Assembly: GCF_004119495.1 (NCBI RefSeq)
Contig: NZ_NRQU01000011.1
Coordinates: 26,012-90,011, forward strand
Direction of reading: 5' to 3'
Length of the DNA stretch: 64,000 bases
Source: Flavobacterium sp. YO12
GTDB taxonomy: Bacteria; Bacteroidota; Bacteroidia; Flavobacteriales; Flavobacteriaceae
The position numbers and the translations under genes are program-made. Each line of letters begins with the position of its first letter. Within the stretch, counting starts at the first letter, position 1. The notes below the pieces were generated by a model. It saw only the letters and a program-made list of their open reading frames with translations. It searched no databases and was not told the origin of the DNA. Positions 26,911 through 35,511 of the stretch are shown here, one piece after another.

Positions 26911-28368
26911 CTACTTTTTCATGATTCCTTTAATAGTCTCTTTTTCATTATGATAAACAAAGTACATAAAGCCTAAAAGCAACGGGATGCCAACGAAATA
27001 ATTTTCTCTAAAGCCATAGAAAGAAATTGCCGAGAACACAATCGAAATTCCTAAATAAGCAGATATCTTATTCATATCATATGGTATCGGGTAATATTTA
27101 TTTCCTAAAACATAGGAAATTAACATCATGCTTCCGTATGCTGAAATAGTAGCAATTGCTGATCCGTAATAACTGTATTTTGGAATTAAAAAGTAGTTTA
27201 AAACTAATGTTACGATTGCACCAACTATCGAAATGTAGGCTCCAATTTTTGTTTTATCTGTAAGTTTATACCAAACTGATAAATTGTTGTAGATTCCTAA
27301 AAAGAAGTTTGCCAAAATAATTAAGGGTACCACTTTCATTGCTTCCCAATAGGACTTATTATCTAACAAAAGATACTTTAAGACATCGGCAAAAACAATT
27401 ACGCCCAATAAAATCAATGAGCCCAAAATCACAAAGTATTTTGTAATAACTGCATATGTTTGAGGGGCATTGGCATTTTTTGCGTGGCTAAAAAAGAACG
27501 GTTCAATTCCTAATCTAAAAGCTGTTGCAAACAAAACCATAAACAAGCCTAATTTATAACAGGCAGAATATGCTCCAACTTCAGATTTTGCTAAATTCTC
27601 AGGTAATAAATAGCCTAACAAAATTTTATCAAAATGCTCGTTAACGGCAAATGCTAAACCTGCAACCAAAATTGGAAGACCGTATTTCATCATTTTTTTC
27701 CAAAGTACAGGATCAAATTTTCGACCAAGCGACATATAATTTGGTGATAGCACTACAAACGTGGCTAAACTTGCCAGCAGATTGGCAATGAAAATATAAG
27801 CAATCTGGAAATTTTCTACATATAAGTTATCCCAAACTGAATTAGGATTTGAAGCCGCCAGTTTAGGTAAATAAATCAAAAAGAAAATATTCAGCAATAA
27901 GTTAATGATAACATTACCTATTTTAATAGCCGCATACATCATTGGACGCTGATTGGCTCTTAACTTAGAAAATGGTACTAAAACCAAAGCATCTAAAACT
28001 AAAATCCAAACAGAATATGTTATATACTGTACATCAACTTCTGCCCAAGCTGCCAAGGTATTTCTAAATATTAAAGCAGCAAATAAAAAGATTATTGACG
28101 ACCAAAATATTGATATTGTAGATGTCGCAATTACATTTTTCTTGTCTTCTTCTGCGCTGTAAAATCTAAAAAAAGCCGTTTCCATTCCGTAGGAAAGTAC
28201 TACGTTAAAGAAAACCATCCAAGACAAAACAATCGAAACCTCACCATATTCAGCTGTTGGCAAAATACCTGTATATAATCTGACCAGTAAAAAACTAAGC
28301 ATTCGGGGTAAAACCGTTGCCAGTCCATAAATCGCAGTTTGTTTGAATAGATTTTTATATAATCCCAA
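26911..28368 (-). CDS. Wzx-type polysaccharide flippase
   Basis: About 485 residues and 12-14 hydrophobic helices, typical of the MATE/PST polysaccharide-transport family ([20 protein letters not shown] at the start). It would flip lipid-linked oligosaccharides. A TTG start at 28368 (MGLYKNLFK) is proposed because the longer frame from another TTG at 28407 overlaps a TATTTTTG -7-like element. The start is uncertain. This is a second flippase, separate from the one at 56371. Confidence 0.85.
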   Translation of the reverse strand: MGLYKNLFKQTAIYGLATVLPRMLSFLLVRLYTGILPTAEYGEVSIVLSWMVFFNVVLSYGMETAFFRFYSAEEDKKNVIATSTISIFWSSIIFLFAALIFRNTLAAWAEVDVQYITYSVWILVLDALVLVPFSKLRANQRPMMYAAIKIGNVIINLLLNIFFLIYLPKLAASNPNSVWDNLYVENFQIAYIFIANLLASLATFVVLSPNYMSLGRKFDPVLWKKMMKYGLPILVAGLAFAVNEHFDKILLGYLLPENLAKSEVGAYSACYKLGLFMVLFATAFRLGIEPFFFSHAKNANAPQTYAVITKYFVILGSLILLGVIVFADVLKYLLLDNKSYWEAMKVVPLIILANFFLGIYNNLSVWYKLTDKTKIGAYISIVGAIVTLVLNYFLIPKYSYYGSAIATISAYGSMMLISYVLGNKYYPIPYDMNKISAYLGISIVFSAISFYGFRENYFVGIPLLLGFMYFVYHNEKETIKGIMKK

Positions 28369-28459
28369 AATAGTTTGTAATAAAGTTCGTGAAACAAAAA
28401 TAACCAATTCTTTGGTTTAATAATGCTTTTGAAGGTTCAATAAAAGCTTAACTATTATT

Positions 28460-28906
28460 TTATTTAGTTATTTTATTCTCGTCTAAGATTTTTACAAAAT
28501 GAAACCCTTTTGGATTGTATCCTTGATTATAATAAAAACGATGAGCGCCAAAATTTCCCGTAAAAGCATCCAGAACTATACTACTGCAACCTAATGCTTT
28601 TGCCTTTTGTTCAATAAAATCAGTTAATAATTTACCAATTCCTTTAGAGCGGTATTCTGGATTTACAACAAAATTGTCAATCTCAAGATATTTCCCTGTC
28701 CATAATTTAGTGGCTGACCAACAGCCCGTAAGTCCTACACAAGTTTCATCTTGAAAAACACCAATTTGAATATAATTATGAGGCACCATTTCAAGGAGAA
28801 ACGATTTATACTTTTCTACCGTAATCATTGGGTATAAAAATCTCATTGTGTCGATTTGGTCCAACATCTCTTCTATCGAAGTAAGCTCACGTATTTGTAA
28901 ATTCAT
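28460..28906 (-). CDS. GNAT-family N-acetyltransferase
   Basis: Protein of 148 residues. The acetyl-CoA-binding motif is NPEYRSKGIGKLLTDFIEQK (about 89-108), followed by GCSSIVLDAFTGNFGAHRFY, typical of GNAT enzymes. The substrate is unknown. It is upstream of the flippase on the same strand but separated by about 90 bases. Confidence 0.88.
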   Translation of the reverse strand: MNLQIRELTSIEEMLDQIDTMRFLYPMITVEKYKSFLLEMVPHNYIQIGVFQDETCVGLTGCWSATKLWTGKYLEIDNFVVNPEYRSKGIGKLLTDFIEQKAKALGCSSIVLDAFTGNFGAHRFYYNQGYNPKGFHFVKILDENKITK

Positions 28907-29247
28907 AATATAAAAATAGACTTCAAAAATACTTATTTTTTTGCTCTCTGTATAATAAGATAAAAAGCAAACATGTTAAATCTATAATAAAGAGAAAAAA
29001 TTTTGTAATTTTTCTAGGAGTCTTCTTGATAACTTTGTTGTACAGGGAATGAGAAAAGCTACAACGCAACCCTAAAAAAGCAAAGCATTGGGACTAATAA
29101 AGCTAGTTTGTTCCCATAAAAGACAAAGCAGACAGAGGTGATAAATCTGTTCAATAATTTTATAAAATGGTAATGGTTCTCAATTTTTAGGGTAAATTGA
29201 GAATCACCATTTTATAAGTTAACTAGAAAATACAAAACTATTATACA
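28907..29247. other. Gene-free stretch with an imperfect inverted repeat
   Basis: No reading frame, tRNA or known riboswitch is recognised in this interval. An imperfect inverted repeat spans 29161-29186 and 29194-29216 (TATAAAATGG...CCATTTTATA), with a 3-base insertion in the left arm. The part at about 29020-29150 has slightly higher GC and many short complementary pieces, so a small RNA is possible, but I cannot assign it. Confidence 0.4.
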
Positions 29248-29281
29248 AAAAAAGAGCCGACAAGTAATTGTCGGCTCTTTT
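29248..29281 (-). terminator. Terminator of the ATP synthase operon
   Basis: The stem AGAGCCGACAA with TTGTCGGCTCT around a short loop, bordered by A and T runs, lies directly after the atpG stop. It is a strong intrinsic terminator. Confidence 0.9.
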
Positions 29282-29298
29282 AGTATTTCATTATTAAA

Positions 29299-30159
29299 TT
29301 ATCCGTTCAAAGCTTCTGCTCCACCAACGATCTCTAAGATTTCGTTTGTAATCGCAGCTTGACGTGCTTTGTTGTACGTTAATTTTAACTGGTTTCTTAA
29401 TTCTGTTGCGTTGTCAGTTGCTTTGTGCATAGCTGTCATACGCGCTCCGTGTTCTGAAGCAAATGAATCGCGAATACCTTTATATAATTGTGTTTTTAAA
29501 GACTTAGGAATCAAAGTCAAAACAATTTCTTCTTTTGAAGGTTCGAAAATATAATCTCCAGCAGAAACTGATACATCAGATTTTAAAGGTGCTAAAGGCA
29601 AAAATTGTTCTGTTTGAACGATTTGAGTCGCAGCATTTTTAAACTGATTGTAGATTAACTCGATTCTGTCATATTCTCCAGAAACGAATTTTTCAGTCAA
29701 ATTATCAGCAATTCCAGCAACATTTTCAAAAGTTAAATGATCAAAAATTGCGTTATGATGACCGTGAACTTTATGAGTTTTGCTTAAAACATCGTTTCCT
29801 TTTTTACCAATAGCAAAAACATCAACTTGTTTTCCAGCGTAAAAATCAGTACGATTTTTAACTTCTTTAATAATATTTGAATTGAATGCACCACATAAAC
29901 CTCTATTTGAAGTTATAGCTACAAGCAATACTTTTTTTACTTCACGTTGTGTTGTGTAATCTCCTCCAACTTCACCTTCAAGTGTAGCCGAAAGATTTTG
30001 CAGTAACTCCGTTAACTTCTCGGCATAAGGACGCATTGCAGTGATTGCATCTTGTGCCTTCTTAAGCTTTGCAGCAGAAACCATTTTCATTGCCGATGTA
30101 ATCTGCATCGTCGATGAAACGGAAGTAATTCTATTACGGATTTCCTTTAAATTTGCCAT
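29299..30159 (-). CDS. atpG: F-type ATP synthase gamma subunit
   Basis: Protein of 286 residues, the rotor shaft of F1. N-terminal MANLKEIRNRITSVSSTMQI and C-terminal NKARQAAITNEILEIVGGAE helices are typical and nearly invariant, forming the coiled coil within alpha3beta3. GLCGAFNSNI is the family signature. It is the last gene of the operon; beta and epsilon genes do not follow. Confidence 0.97.
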   Translation of the reverse strand: MANLKEIRNRITSVSSTMQITSAMKMVSAAKLKKAQDAITAMRPYAEKLTELLQNLSATLEGEVGGDYTTQREVKKVLLVAITSNRGLCGAFNSNIIKEVKNRTDFYAGKQVDVFAIGKKGNDVLSKTHKVHGHHNAIFDHLTFENVAGIADNLTEKFVSGEYDRIELIYNQFKNAATQIVQTEQFLPLAPLKSDVSVSAGDYIFEPSKEEIVLTLIPKSLKTQLYKGIRDSFASEHGARMTAMHKATDNATELRNQLKLTYNKARQAAITNEILEIVGGAEALNG

Positions 30160-30163
30160 CTAT

Positions 30164-30246
30164 TAATTAGAAAATGTGACAATTTGAAAATTAGATAATT
30201 AGATTAATGTGAAAACATTCTCTAATTATCTAATTTACCAATTATC
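30164..30246. repeat. Dispersed intergenic repeat between atpG and atpA
   Basis: The atpA-atpG gap contains TAATTAGAAAATGTGACAATTTG at its atpG side, the same sequence with few changes as 38981-39014 in reverse. It also has a 15-bp perfect inverted repeat at 30189-30203 and 30221-30235 (AATTAGATAATTAGA). It would fold into a hairpin in the operon transcript. Confidence 0.8.
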
Positions 30247-30249
30247 TAA

Positions 30250-31827
30250 TTAGTTATATTTTGCTGAAATTTCTTTTGCTGCTTTTTCGATAACATCAGT
30301 AATGTTGTCATCTAATTTTCCAGCTTTCAACGCGTTAAGCGTATCTTTATGTTTACTGTTTAAGTAAGCTAAGAAATCTGCTTCAAATTCTTTTACTTTA
30401 TTTACAGGAACGTTTCTTAATAAGTTTTTAGAACCAGCGTAAATAATAGCTACTTGATTTTCTACTGTATAAGGATCGTTAAGACCTTGTTTCAAGATTT
30501 CAACGTTTCTTTTTCCTTTTTCAATTACGTTTAATGTAACTGAATCTAAGTCAGAACCAAATTTAGCGAAAGCTTCTAATTCACGGAATTGAGCTTGATC
30601 TAATTTTAAAGTTCCAGAAACTTTTTTCATTGATTTAATCTGAGCATTACCTCCAACACGAGATACAGAGATACCTACGTTAATTGCAGGACGAACTCCA
30701 GAGTTGAACAAATCTCCATCAAGGAAAATCTGACCATCTGTAATCGAAATTACGTTTGTTGGAATATATGCAGAAACGTCACCAGCTTGAGTTTCGATAA
30801 TTGGCAATGCAGTTAATGAACCACCACCTTTTACGATAGACTTGATAGAATCTGGTAAATCATTCATGCTTTTAGCAATACCATCATCAGCGATTACTTT
30901 ACAAGCACGCTCTAATAAACGAGAGTGTAAGTAGAAAACGTCTCCAGGGTAAGCCTCACGTCCCGGTGGTCTTCTTAATAAAAGAGAAACCTCACGGTAA
31001 GCAACAGCTTGCTTAGATAAATCATCATACACGATAAGTGCTGGACGACCTGAATCTCTAAAATACTCACCAATTGCAGCACCTGCGAAAGGAGCATAAA
31101 CTTGCATTGGAGCTGGATCAGAAGCATTAGCTGCAACGATAACTGTATAAGCCATTGCGCCTTTTTCTTCTAACATTTTTGCGATTCCTGCTACAGTTGA
31201 AGCTTTTTGCCCAATTGCAACATATATACAGAATACAGGTTTTCCTGCATCGTAAAATTCTTTTTGATTTAAGATTGTATCGATACAAACAGTTGATTTA
31301 CCTGTTTGACGGTCACCAATTACAAGCTCACGTTGTCCACGACCTACTGGGATCATAGCATCTACTGCTTTTACTCCAGTTTGTAATGGCTCAGTTACTG
31401 GCTGACGAAATACAACACCAGGTGCTTTTCTTTCTAAAGGCATTTCATATAATGTTCCGCCAATTGGTCCTTTTCCGTCAATTGGAAAACCAAGAGTGTT
31501 CACTACACGTCCTACCATTTGCTCACCTACTTTAAGAGAAGCAATACGTTGAGTTCTTTTTGCAGTAGATCCTTCTTTAATTCCTGTTGATGGTCCTAAA
31601 AGTACCACACCAACATTGTCTTCTTCAAGATTCAATACGATACCTTCCATACCGTTATCAAATTCTACTAACTCACCATATTGAACATTAGACAGCCCGT
31701 AAACACGAGCAATACCATCTCCAACTTGAAGTACTGTTCCTACTTCCTCCAGCGTAGCACCAGATTCAAAACCTTCTACTTGCTTTCTTAATATTGCTGA
31801 AATTTCAGCAGGTTTGATTTCCGCCAT
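30250..31827 (-). CDS. atpA: F-type ATP synthase alpha subunit
   Basis: Protein of 525 residues. Walker A GDRQTGKS is at 171-178, Walker [11 protein letters not shown] with the arginine-finger region [19 protein letters not shown] (split here), and [14 protein letters not shown] near 375. All are typical of the non-catalytic nucleotide-binding subunit. It sits in the order H-A-G, transcribed leftward. Confidence 0.98.
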   Translation of the reverse strand: MAEIKPAEISAILRKQVEGFESGATLEEVGTVLQVGDGIARVYGLSNVQYGELVEFDNGMEGIVLNLEEDNVGVVLLGPSTGIKEGSTAKRTQRIASLKVGEQMVGRVVNTLGFPIDGKGPIGGTLYEMPLERKAPGVVFRQPVTEPLQTGVKAVDAMIPVGRGQRELVIGDRQTGKSTVCIDTILNQKEFYDAGKPVFCIYVAIGQKASTVAGIAKMLEEKGAMAYTVIVAANASDPAPMQVYAPFAGAAIGEYFRDSGRPALIVYDDLSKQAVAYREVSLLLRRPPGREAYPGDVFYLHSRLLERACKVIADDGIAKSMNDLPDSIKSIVKGGGSLTALPIIETQAGDVSAYIPTNVISITDGQIFLDGDLFNSGVRPAINVGISVSRVGGNAQIKSMKKVSGTLKLDQAQFRELEAFAKFGSDLDSVTLNVIEKGKRNVEILKQGLNDPYTVENQVAIIYAGSKNLLRNVPVNKVKEFEADFLAYLNSKHKDTLNALKAGKLDDNITDVIEKAAKEISAKYN

Positions 31828-31865
31828 CTTAATTTATAATTTAGACACTTTTATGTGTAATAAAA

Positions 31866-32399
31866 CTAATTACTTAACTCTCTTTTTAATACTTGCAATC
31901 TGTTTGCAACAGATGCATTGTATTGATTATCACCTATTCTTAAAATAAATCCACCAATAATTGAAGGATCTACTATATTTTCAATTGTAATTTTCTTATC
32001 TGACAAAGTTGCAATTTTAGCTAAAACTTTAGCTTCTAATGCAGCATCCATTGGAATTGCAGTTGTAACTTTTGCAGTTTCAACTCCGTTGCTTTCGTCA
32101 AATAATTTATTGTATTCTACTGCAATTGCATCTAGAATTTCAAATCTTTTGTTTTCGAATAATAAATGAAATAAACCTTTAGTTACGCCATTTACATTTG
32201 CAAAAACCTCTAAAAGAGCACTTTCTTTAACTTCAACTTTTGTAGTTTGGTTTTGAATAAATGCGCTTAATTCTGAATTATTTTCAATCGCTGATGCAAT
32301 TGATTTCATATCGTTATTTACAGCTTCGGCAACACCTTTAGAGTTTGCTAAGTCTAGAATTGCTTTTGCATAACGAATTGCTGCTCTTGTACTTGCCAT
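31866..32399 (-). CDS. atpH: F-type ATP synthase delta subunit
   Basis: Protein of 177 residues (OSCP homologue) linking F1 to the peripheral stalk. Typical features are AIRYAKAILDLA at the N-terminus and the C-terminal IVDPSIIGGFILRIGDNQYN segment. It ends 39 bases before atpA and begins 4 bases after atpF. Confidence 0.95.
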   Translation of the reverse strand: MASTRAAIRYAKAILDLANSKGVAEAVNNDMKSIASAIENNSELSAFIQNQTTKVEVKESALLEVFANVNGVTKGLFHLLFENKRFEILDAIAVEYNKLFDESNGVETAKVTTAIPMDAALEAKVLAKIATLSDKKITIENIVDPSIIGGFILRIGDNQYNASVANRLQVLKRELSN

Positions 32400-32403
32400 A
32401 ATC

Positions 32404-32895
32404 TTAGTTTAACTTTACGTCACCCAACATTTTCTCTACTAATTTAGTTTGAGATTCTTTGTTAGATAATTCTTCTTTCAATAATTTTTCAGCGATGCTT
32501 AAAGATAGACTTGAAACTTGTGATTTCAATTCTGCCATTGCAGCATTTTTTTCACTTTCGATAGCCGCTTTAGCTTGCTCAATTAATTTTTGACCTTGCT
32601 CTTGTGCATCGTTTTTAGAATCAGCAATAATTTGCTCTCTCATTTCACGTGCTTCTTTCAACATAGCATCACGTTCTGCACGAGCTTCTTTTAAAATACG
32701 CTCATTATCTGCAGTTAAGTTTTCCATTTCTCTGCGAGCAGCTTCTGCTGAAGCTAACGCATTGTTGATAGATTCCTCACGGCTTTTTACAGCTCCTAAA
32801 ATTGGTTTCCAAGCAAATTTTGCTAAAAGAATAAAGAAAACAATAAAGATAATTGTTGTCCAAAAAATTAAACTTTCCGGTGAAGTTAATTGCAT
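32404..32895 (-). CDS. atpF: F-type ATP synthase b subunit
   Basis: Protein of 163 residues: one N-terminal membrane helix (LIFWTTIIFIVFFILLAKF), then a long charged coiled coil (SREESINNALASAEAARREM), the peripheral stalk of F0F1. It follows atpE after an 83-base gap that contains a hairpin. Confidence 0.96.
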   Translation of the reverse strand: MQLTSPESLIFWTTIIFIVFFILLAKFAWKPILGAVKSREESINNALASAEAARREMENLTADNERILKEARAERDAMLKEAREMREQIIADSKNDAQEQGQKLIEQAKAAIESEKNAAMAELKSQVSSLSLSIAEKLLKEELSNKESQTKLVEKMLGDVKLN

Positions 32896-32934
32896 AACAT
32901 TATATGTTTAAAAATTGTTTGTCGTTTTTTTAAA

Positions 32935-32969
32935 AAAACTTCCTGAAGCCAACCGCTGCAGGAAGTTTT
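32935..32969 (-). terminator. Hairpin between atpE and atpF (attenuator-like)
   Basis: A perfect 11-bp stem AAAACTTCCTG/CAGGAAGTTTT with a 13-base loop, followed on the coding strand by a T run. It looks like a Rho-independent terminator just after atpE but inside the operon. It probably causes partial termination or protects the upstream message, raising c-subunit output relative to later subunits. Confidence 0.75.
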
Positions 32970-32978
32970 AAGTTTTAA

Positions 32979-33197
<219 letters not shown>

Positions 33198-33219
33198 TTA
33201 ATAATTAAAAAAACTCTGA

Positions 33220-34395
33220 TTAATGGTGATCGTGCTCTTCAACAGCCTGACCAATAAATAATGCTGAAAGCAATGTAAATACATATGCTTGTAATGCAGC
33301 AACTAACATCTCTAATACACTCATGAATAGTACAAATGCTCCAGAAACTGGTCCAATTGCAACTGATTTAAATATGAAGATTAAAGAAACTAAACTCAAG
33401 ATAATAATATGCCCTGCAGTAATGTTTGCAAACAAACGAATCATTAACGCGAATGGCTTAGTAAGCATTCCGATGATTTCTACAGGAATCATAATTGGAG
33501 CTAACCACACAGGAACTCCTGGTGTATTAAAAATATGTCCCCAATAATTTTTGTTTCCGCTTAAAGTTGTAACTACAAAAGTGATAAATGCCATTACAAA
33601 TGTAAAGTAAATATTTCCTGTTAAGTTTGAACTGAATGGGAAGAATGGAATTAAACCGATAAGGTTATTAATCCAGATAAAGAAAAAGATAGTTAAAAGA
33701 TACGGCATGTATTTAGCATACTTTTTTGTTCCTATATTAGGAATAGCAATTTCGTCTCTAACAAAAGTAACAAGCGGCTCTAAAAATCCAGCCAATCCTT
33801 TTGGTGCTTTGTCGTTTTTCTTGTATGATCTTGCAACCGCAAAAAACATAACAAACAAAATAATTGCCGACATTAACATTGAGAAAACATTTTTTGTAAT
33901 AGAGAAATCTAAAGGTCTTGCATCAAAAGCAAAAGCTCCGTTATCTTTTACATCTTGTGACAATCCTTCAAATTTGTCAGCGTAAAAAATTATTTCCTTA
34001 TAACGAACAAATTTTTGACCATTGATATCAACTACATGTTCTCCTGAATTGTCGTGGTGAAATTTTGCAGATGAAAAAATCTCTAAACCATTTGCAGTCC
34101 ATAAAATAACTGGAAGGCTAAAAGAGATTGGATGACCATCCCAGTCAGCAATATGAAAATCGTGAGCATCTCCAGTATGCGCATTGATTAATTCACTAGC
34201 GTTAAACTCTTCTTCAACTTTATGAGCAACAGTTTCTCCGTGGCCGTTTGTCTCTGCATGACTTCCTTCTGCTAATTCGACATTTTCGTGTGCAGCTGAA
34301 ACACTGTCAACAGGCGTTGATGCGAAATTTATCGACGAAGTAAGTGCTAATAAGGTAACTAATAAGTACTGAACTGGTTTATTGGAAATTATCAT
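33220..34395 (-). CDS. atpB: F-type ATP synthase a subunit with exported His-rich N-terminal extension
   Basis: Protein of 391 residues, longer than the usual about 250-270. The N-terminal about 150 residues comprise a signal-like segment (LLVTLLALTSSINFAS) and a His/Glu-rich region. The membrane core has the essential Arg320 in MIRLFANITAGH and the usual helices around it. The extension ends near ADKFEGLSQD and is expected to be periplasmic. Extended AtpB occurs in Bacteroidota; the function of the extension is unknown. Confidence 0.95.
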   Translation of the reverse strand: MIISNKPVQYLLVTLLALTSSINFASTPVDSVSAAHENVELAEGSHAETNGHGETVAHKVEEEFNASELINAHTGDAHDFHIADWDGHPISFSLPVILWTANGLEIFSSAKFHHDNSGEHVVDINGQKFVRYKEIIFYADKFEGLSQDVKDNGAFAFDARPLDFSITKNVFSMLMSAIILFVMFFAVARSYKKNDKAPKGLAGFLEPLVTFVRDEIAIPNIGTKKYAKYMPYLLTIFFFIWINNLIGLIPFFPFSSNLTGNIYFTFVMAFITFVVTTLSGNKNYWGHIFNTPGVPVWLAPIMIPVEIIGMLTKPFALMIRLFANITAGHIIILSLVSLIFIFKSVAIGPVSGAFVLFMSVLEMLVAALQAYVFTLLSALFIGQAVEEHDHH

Positions 34396-34436
34396 TATTA
34401 AAACTGTATCTAATTTTAGGTTTCAAAAATTTTTTG

Positions 34437-34444
34437 CAAAGGTA
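34437..34444 (-). promoter_or_regulatory. Putative -7 element TACCTTTG upstream of atpB
   Basis: TACCTTTG on the minus strand fits TAnnTTTG and lies about 41 bases before the atpB ATG. It suggests that the atp genes have their own promoter in addition to read-through from sprE. A -33 TTG is not evident. Confidence 0.55.
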
Positions 34445-34528
34445 CATTTTTAATTTAAAACTGAAAATATATCGATATAATTTTTAAAATTTCCGTTTCA
34501 AAATGCGATATATTTAATAATGAGACTA

Positions 34529-34912
34529 TTAACCCTTGTTTATAAGCCTAATTGTAAAGACTGTCTCAAAAAGTAAAAACAAAAAATAAGGGATAAAAAA
34601 CGCGCTTACATCTACTATAGGATTTGCAACGCCTGACTTTATAAACGGAATTAGGAAAACAACAGCCGCCATCATTCTAAAAAAACTAGCGCCAAGAAAC
34701 GTAAAACCGGTATAAGTGGAGAAATTTTTATTGATATAAATAAGTAAAAGATATACTAAAAAAGTGGCCAAAATATTGAACAAATAAATACTCCATGCCG
34801 CATAGAAAAAATTATACTTCTCAGATAAAGACTGCATTATAAAATACTGAGCAGCAAACAACACAATTGAAAAAGGGATAAAATACTTTAGGAAATCTAC
34901 AGTTCTATTCAT
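34529..34912 (-). CDS. Small membrane protein upstream of atpB (DUF6168-like)
   Basis: Protein of 127 residues with four hydrophobic helices (FIPFSIVLFAAQYF, YLFNILATFLVYLLLIY and others). Position between atpZ and atpB corresponds to the slot of AtpI-type assembly factors. The family name is from memory of Flavobacteria annotations and is uncertain. Its start overlaps the atpZ stop by one base, showing co-translation. Confidence 0.7.
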   Translation of the reverse strand: MNRTVDFLKYFIPFSIVLFAAQYFIMQSLSEKYNFFYAAWSIYLFNILATFLVYLLLIYINKNFSTYTGFTFLGASFFRMMAAVVFLIPFIKSGVANPIVDVSAFFIPYFLFLLFETVFTIRLINKG

Positions 34913-35133
34913 TACTTGTTTAAATTTTTAACTTGTCTGATGACATTATAAAGTGCTAAAAAAACAGAGAATAAAGAAAGAACAATTGTCCAAAGCGATC
35001 CTCCGTTAGAATACTTTTCGTCTAACCAGATGCCAAAGTAACTAAATAAAAAAATAATTATCCCCATTTGAAAGGGGATATTTATAAGTGCAATCCATTT
35101 GTTATTTTGTTTATTATTCGGATCCTTATCCAT
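34912..35133 (-). CDS. atpZ: AtpZ/AtpI-family ATP synthase assembly protein
   Basis: Protein of 73 residues with two membrane helices (IPFQMGIIIFLFSYFGIWLD and LWTIVLSLFSVFLALYNVI), the layout of AtpZ/AtpI, which helps c-ring assembly and cation supply. It overlaps the bactofilin gene by 8 bases and the next gene by one. Confidence 0.85.
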   Translation of the reverse strand: MDKDPNNKQNNKWIALINIPFQMGIIIFLFSYFGIWLDEKYSNGGSLWTIVLSLFSVFLALYNVIRQVKNLNK

Positions 35134-35509
35134 TTTTTAGAGTTACTTCCTTATTGTTAGTTATCATGGTACAAGTTGCTGTAAATTCAGCTCCAGGTTC
35201 TATAGAAAGTTTTCCAACGGCAACTTCGCCGTGAATTTGTGCAGATTCTTTAATATTAAGGATTTCAAGAACTTTAATTTTTCCACGAAATTCGCCTTCA
35301 ATATCTGCGTTGTTACAAATGATCTCTCCTTTTACAACACCGCTTGCTCCAATGACTAATTTTCCTTCGGATGTAAAATTTCCAATCAATTCGCCGTCAA
35401 GCCTAAAATCAGCTTTTGAAACAATATCTCCTATTATAGAGGTTCCTTCAACAATTCTATTTGTTTTTCCTAGAAGTTCTGTTCCGTTTTTTTTTACTTT
35501 ATCAAACAT
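35126..35509 (-). CDS. Bactofilin (polymer-forming cytoskeletal protein)
   Basis: Protein of 127 residues: a bactofilin beta-helix with repeating hydrophobic rungs (GDIVSKADFRLDGELIG, then EGKLVIGASGVVKGEI). It polymerises without nucleotide and supports cell shape or wall processes. It starts 2 bases after sprE/porW and overlaps atpZ, so it links the gliding/secretion gene to the ATPase operon. Confidence 0.9.
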   Translation of the reverse strand: MFDKVKKNGTELLGKTNRIVEGTSIIGDIVSKADFRLDGELIGNFTSEGKLVIGASGVVKGEIICNNADIEGEFRGKIKVLEILNIKESAQIHGEVAVGKLSIEPGAEFTATCTMITNNKEVTLKNG

Positions 35510-35511
35510 TA

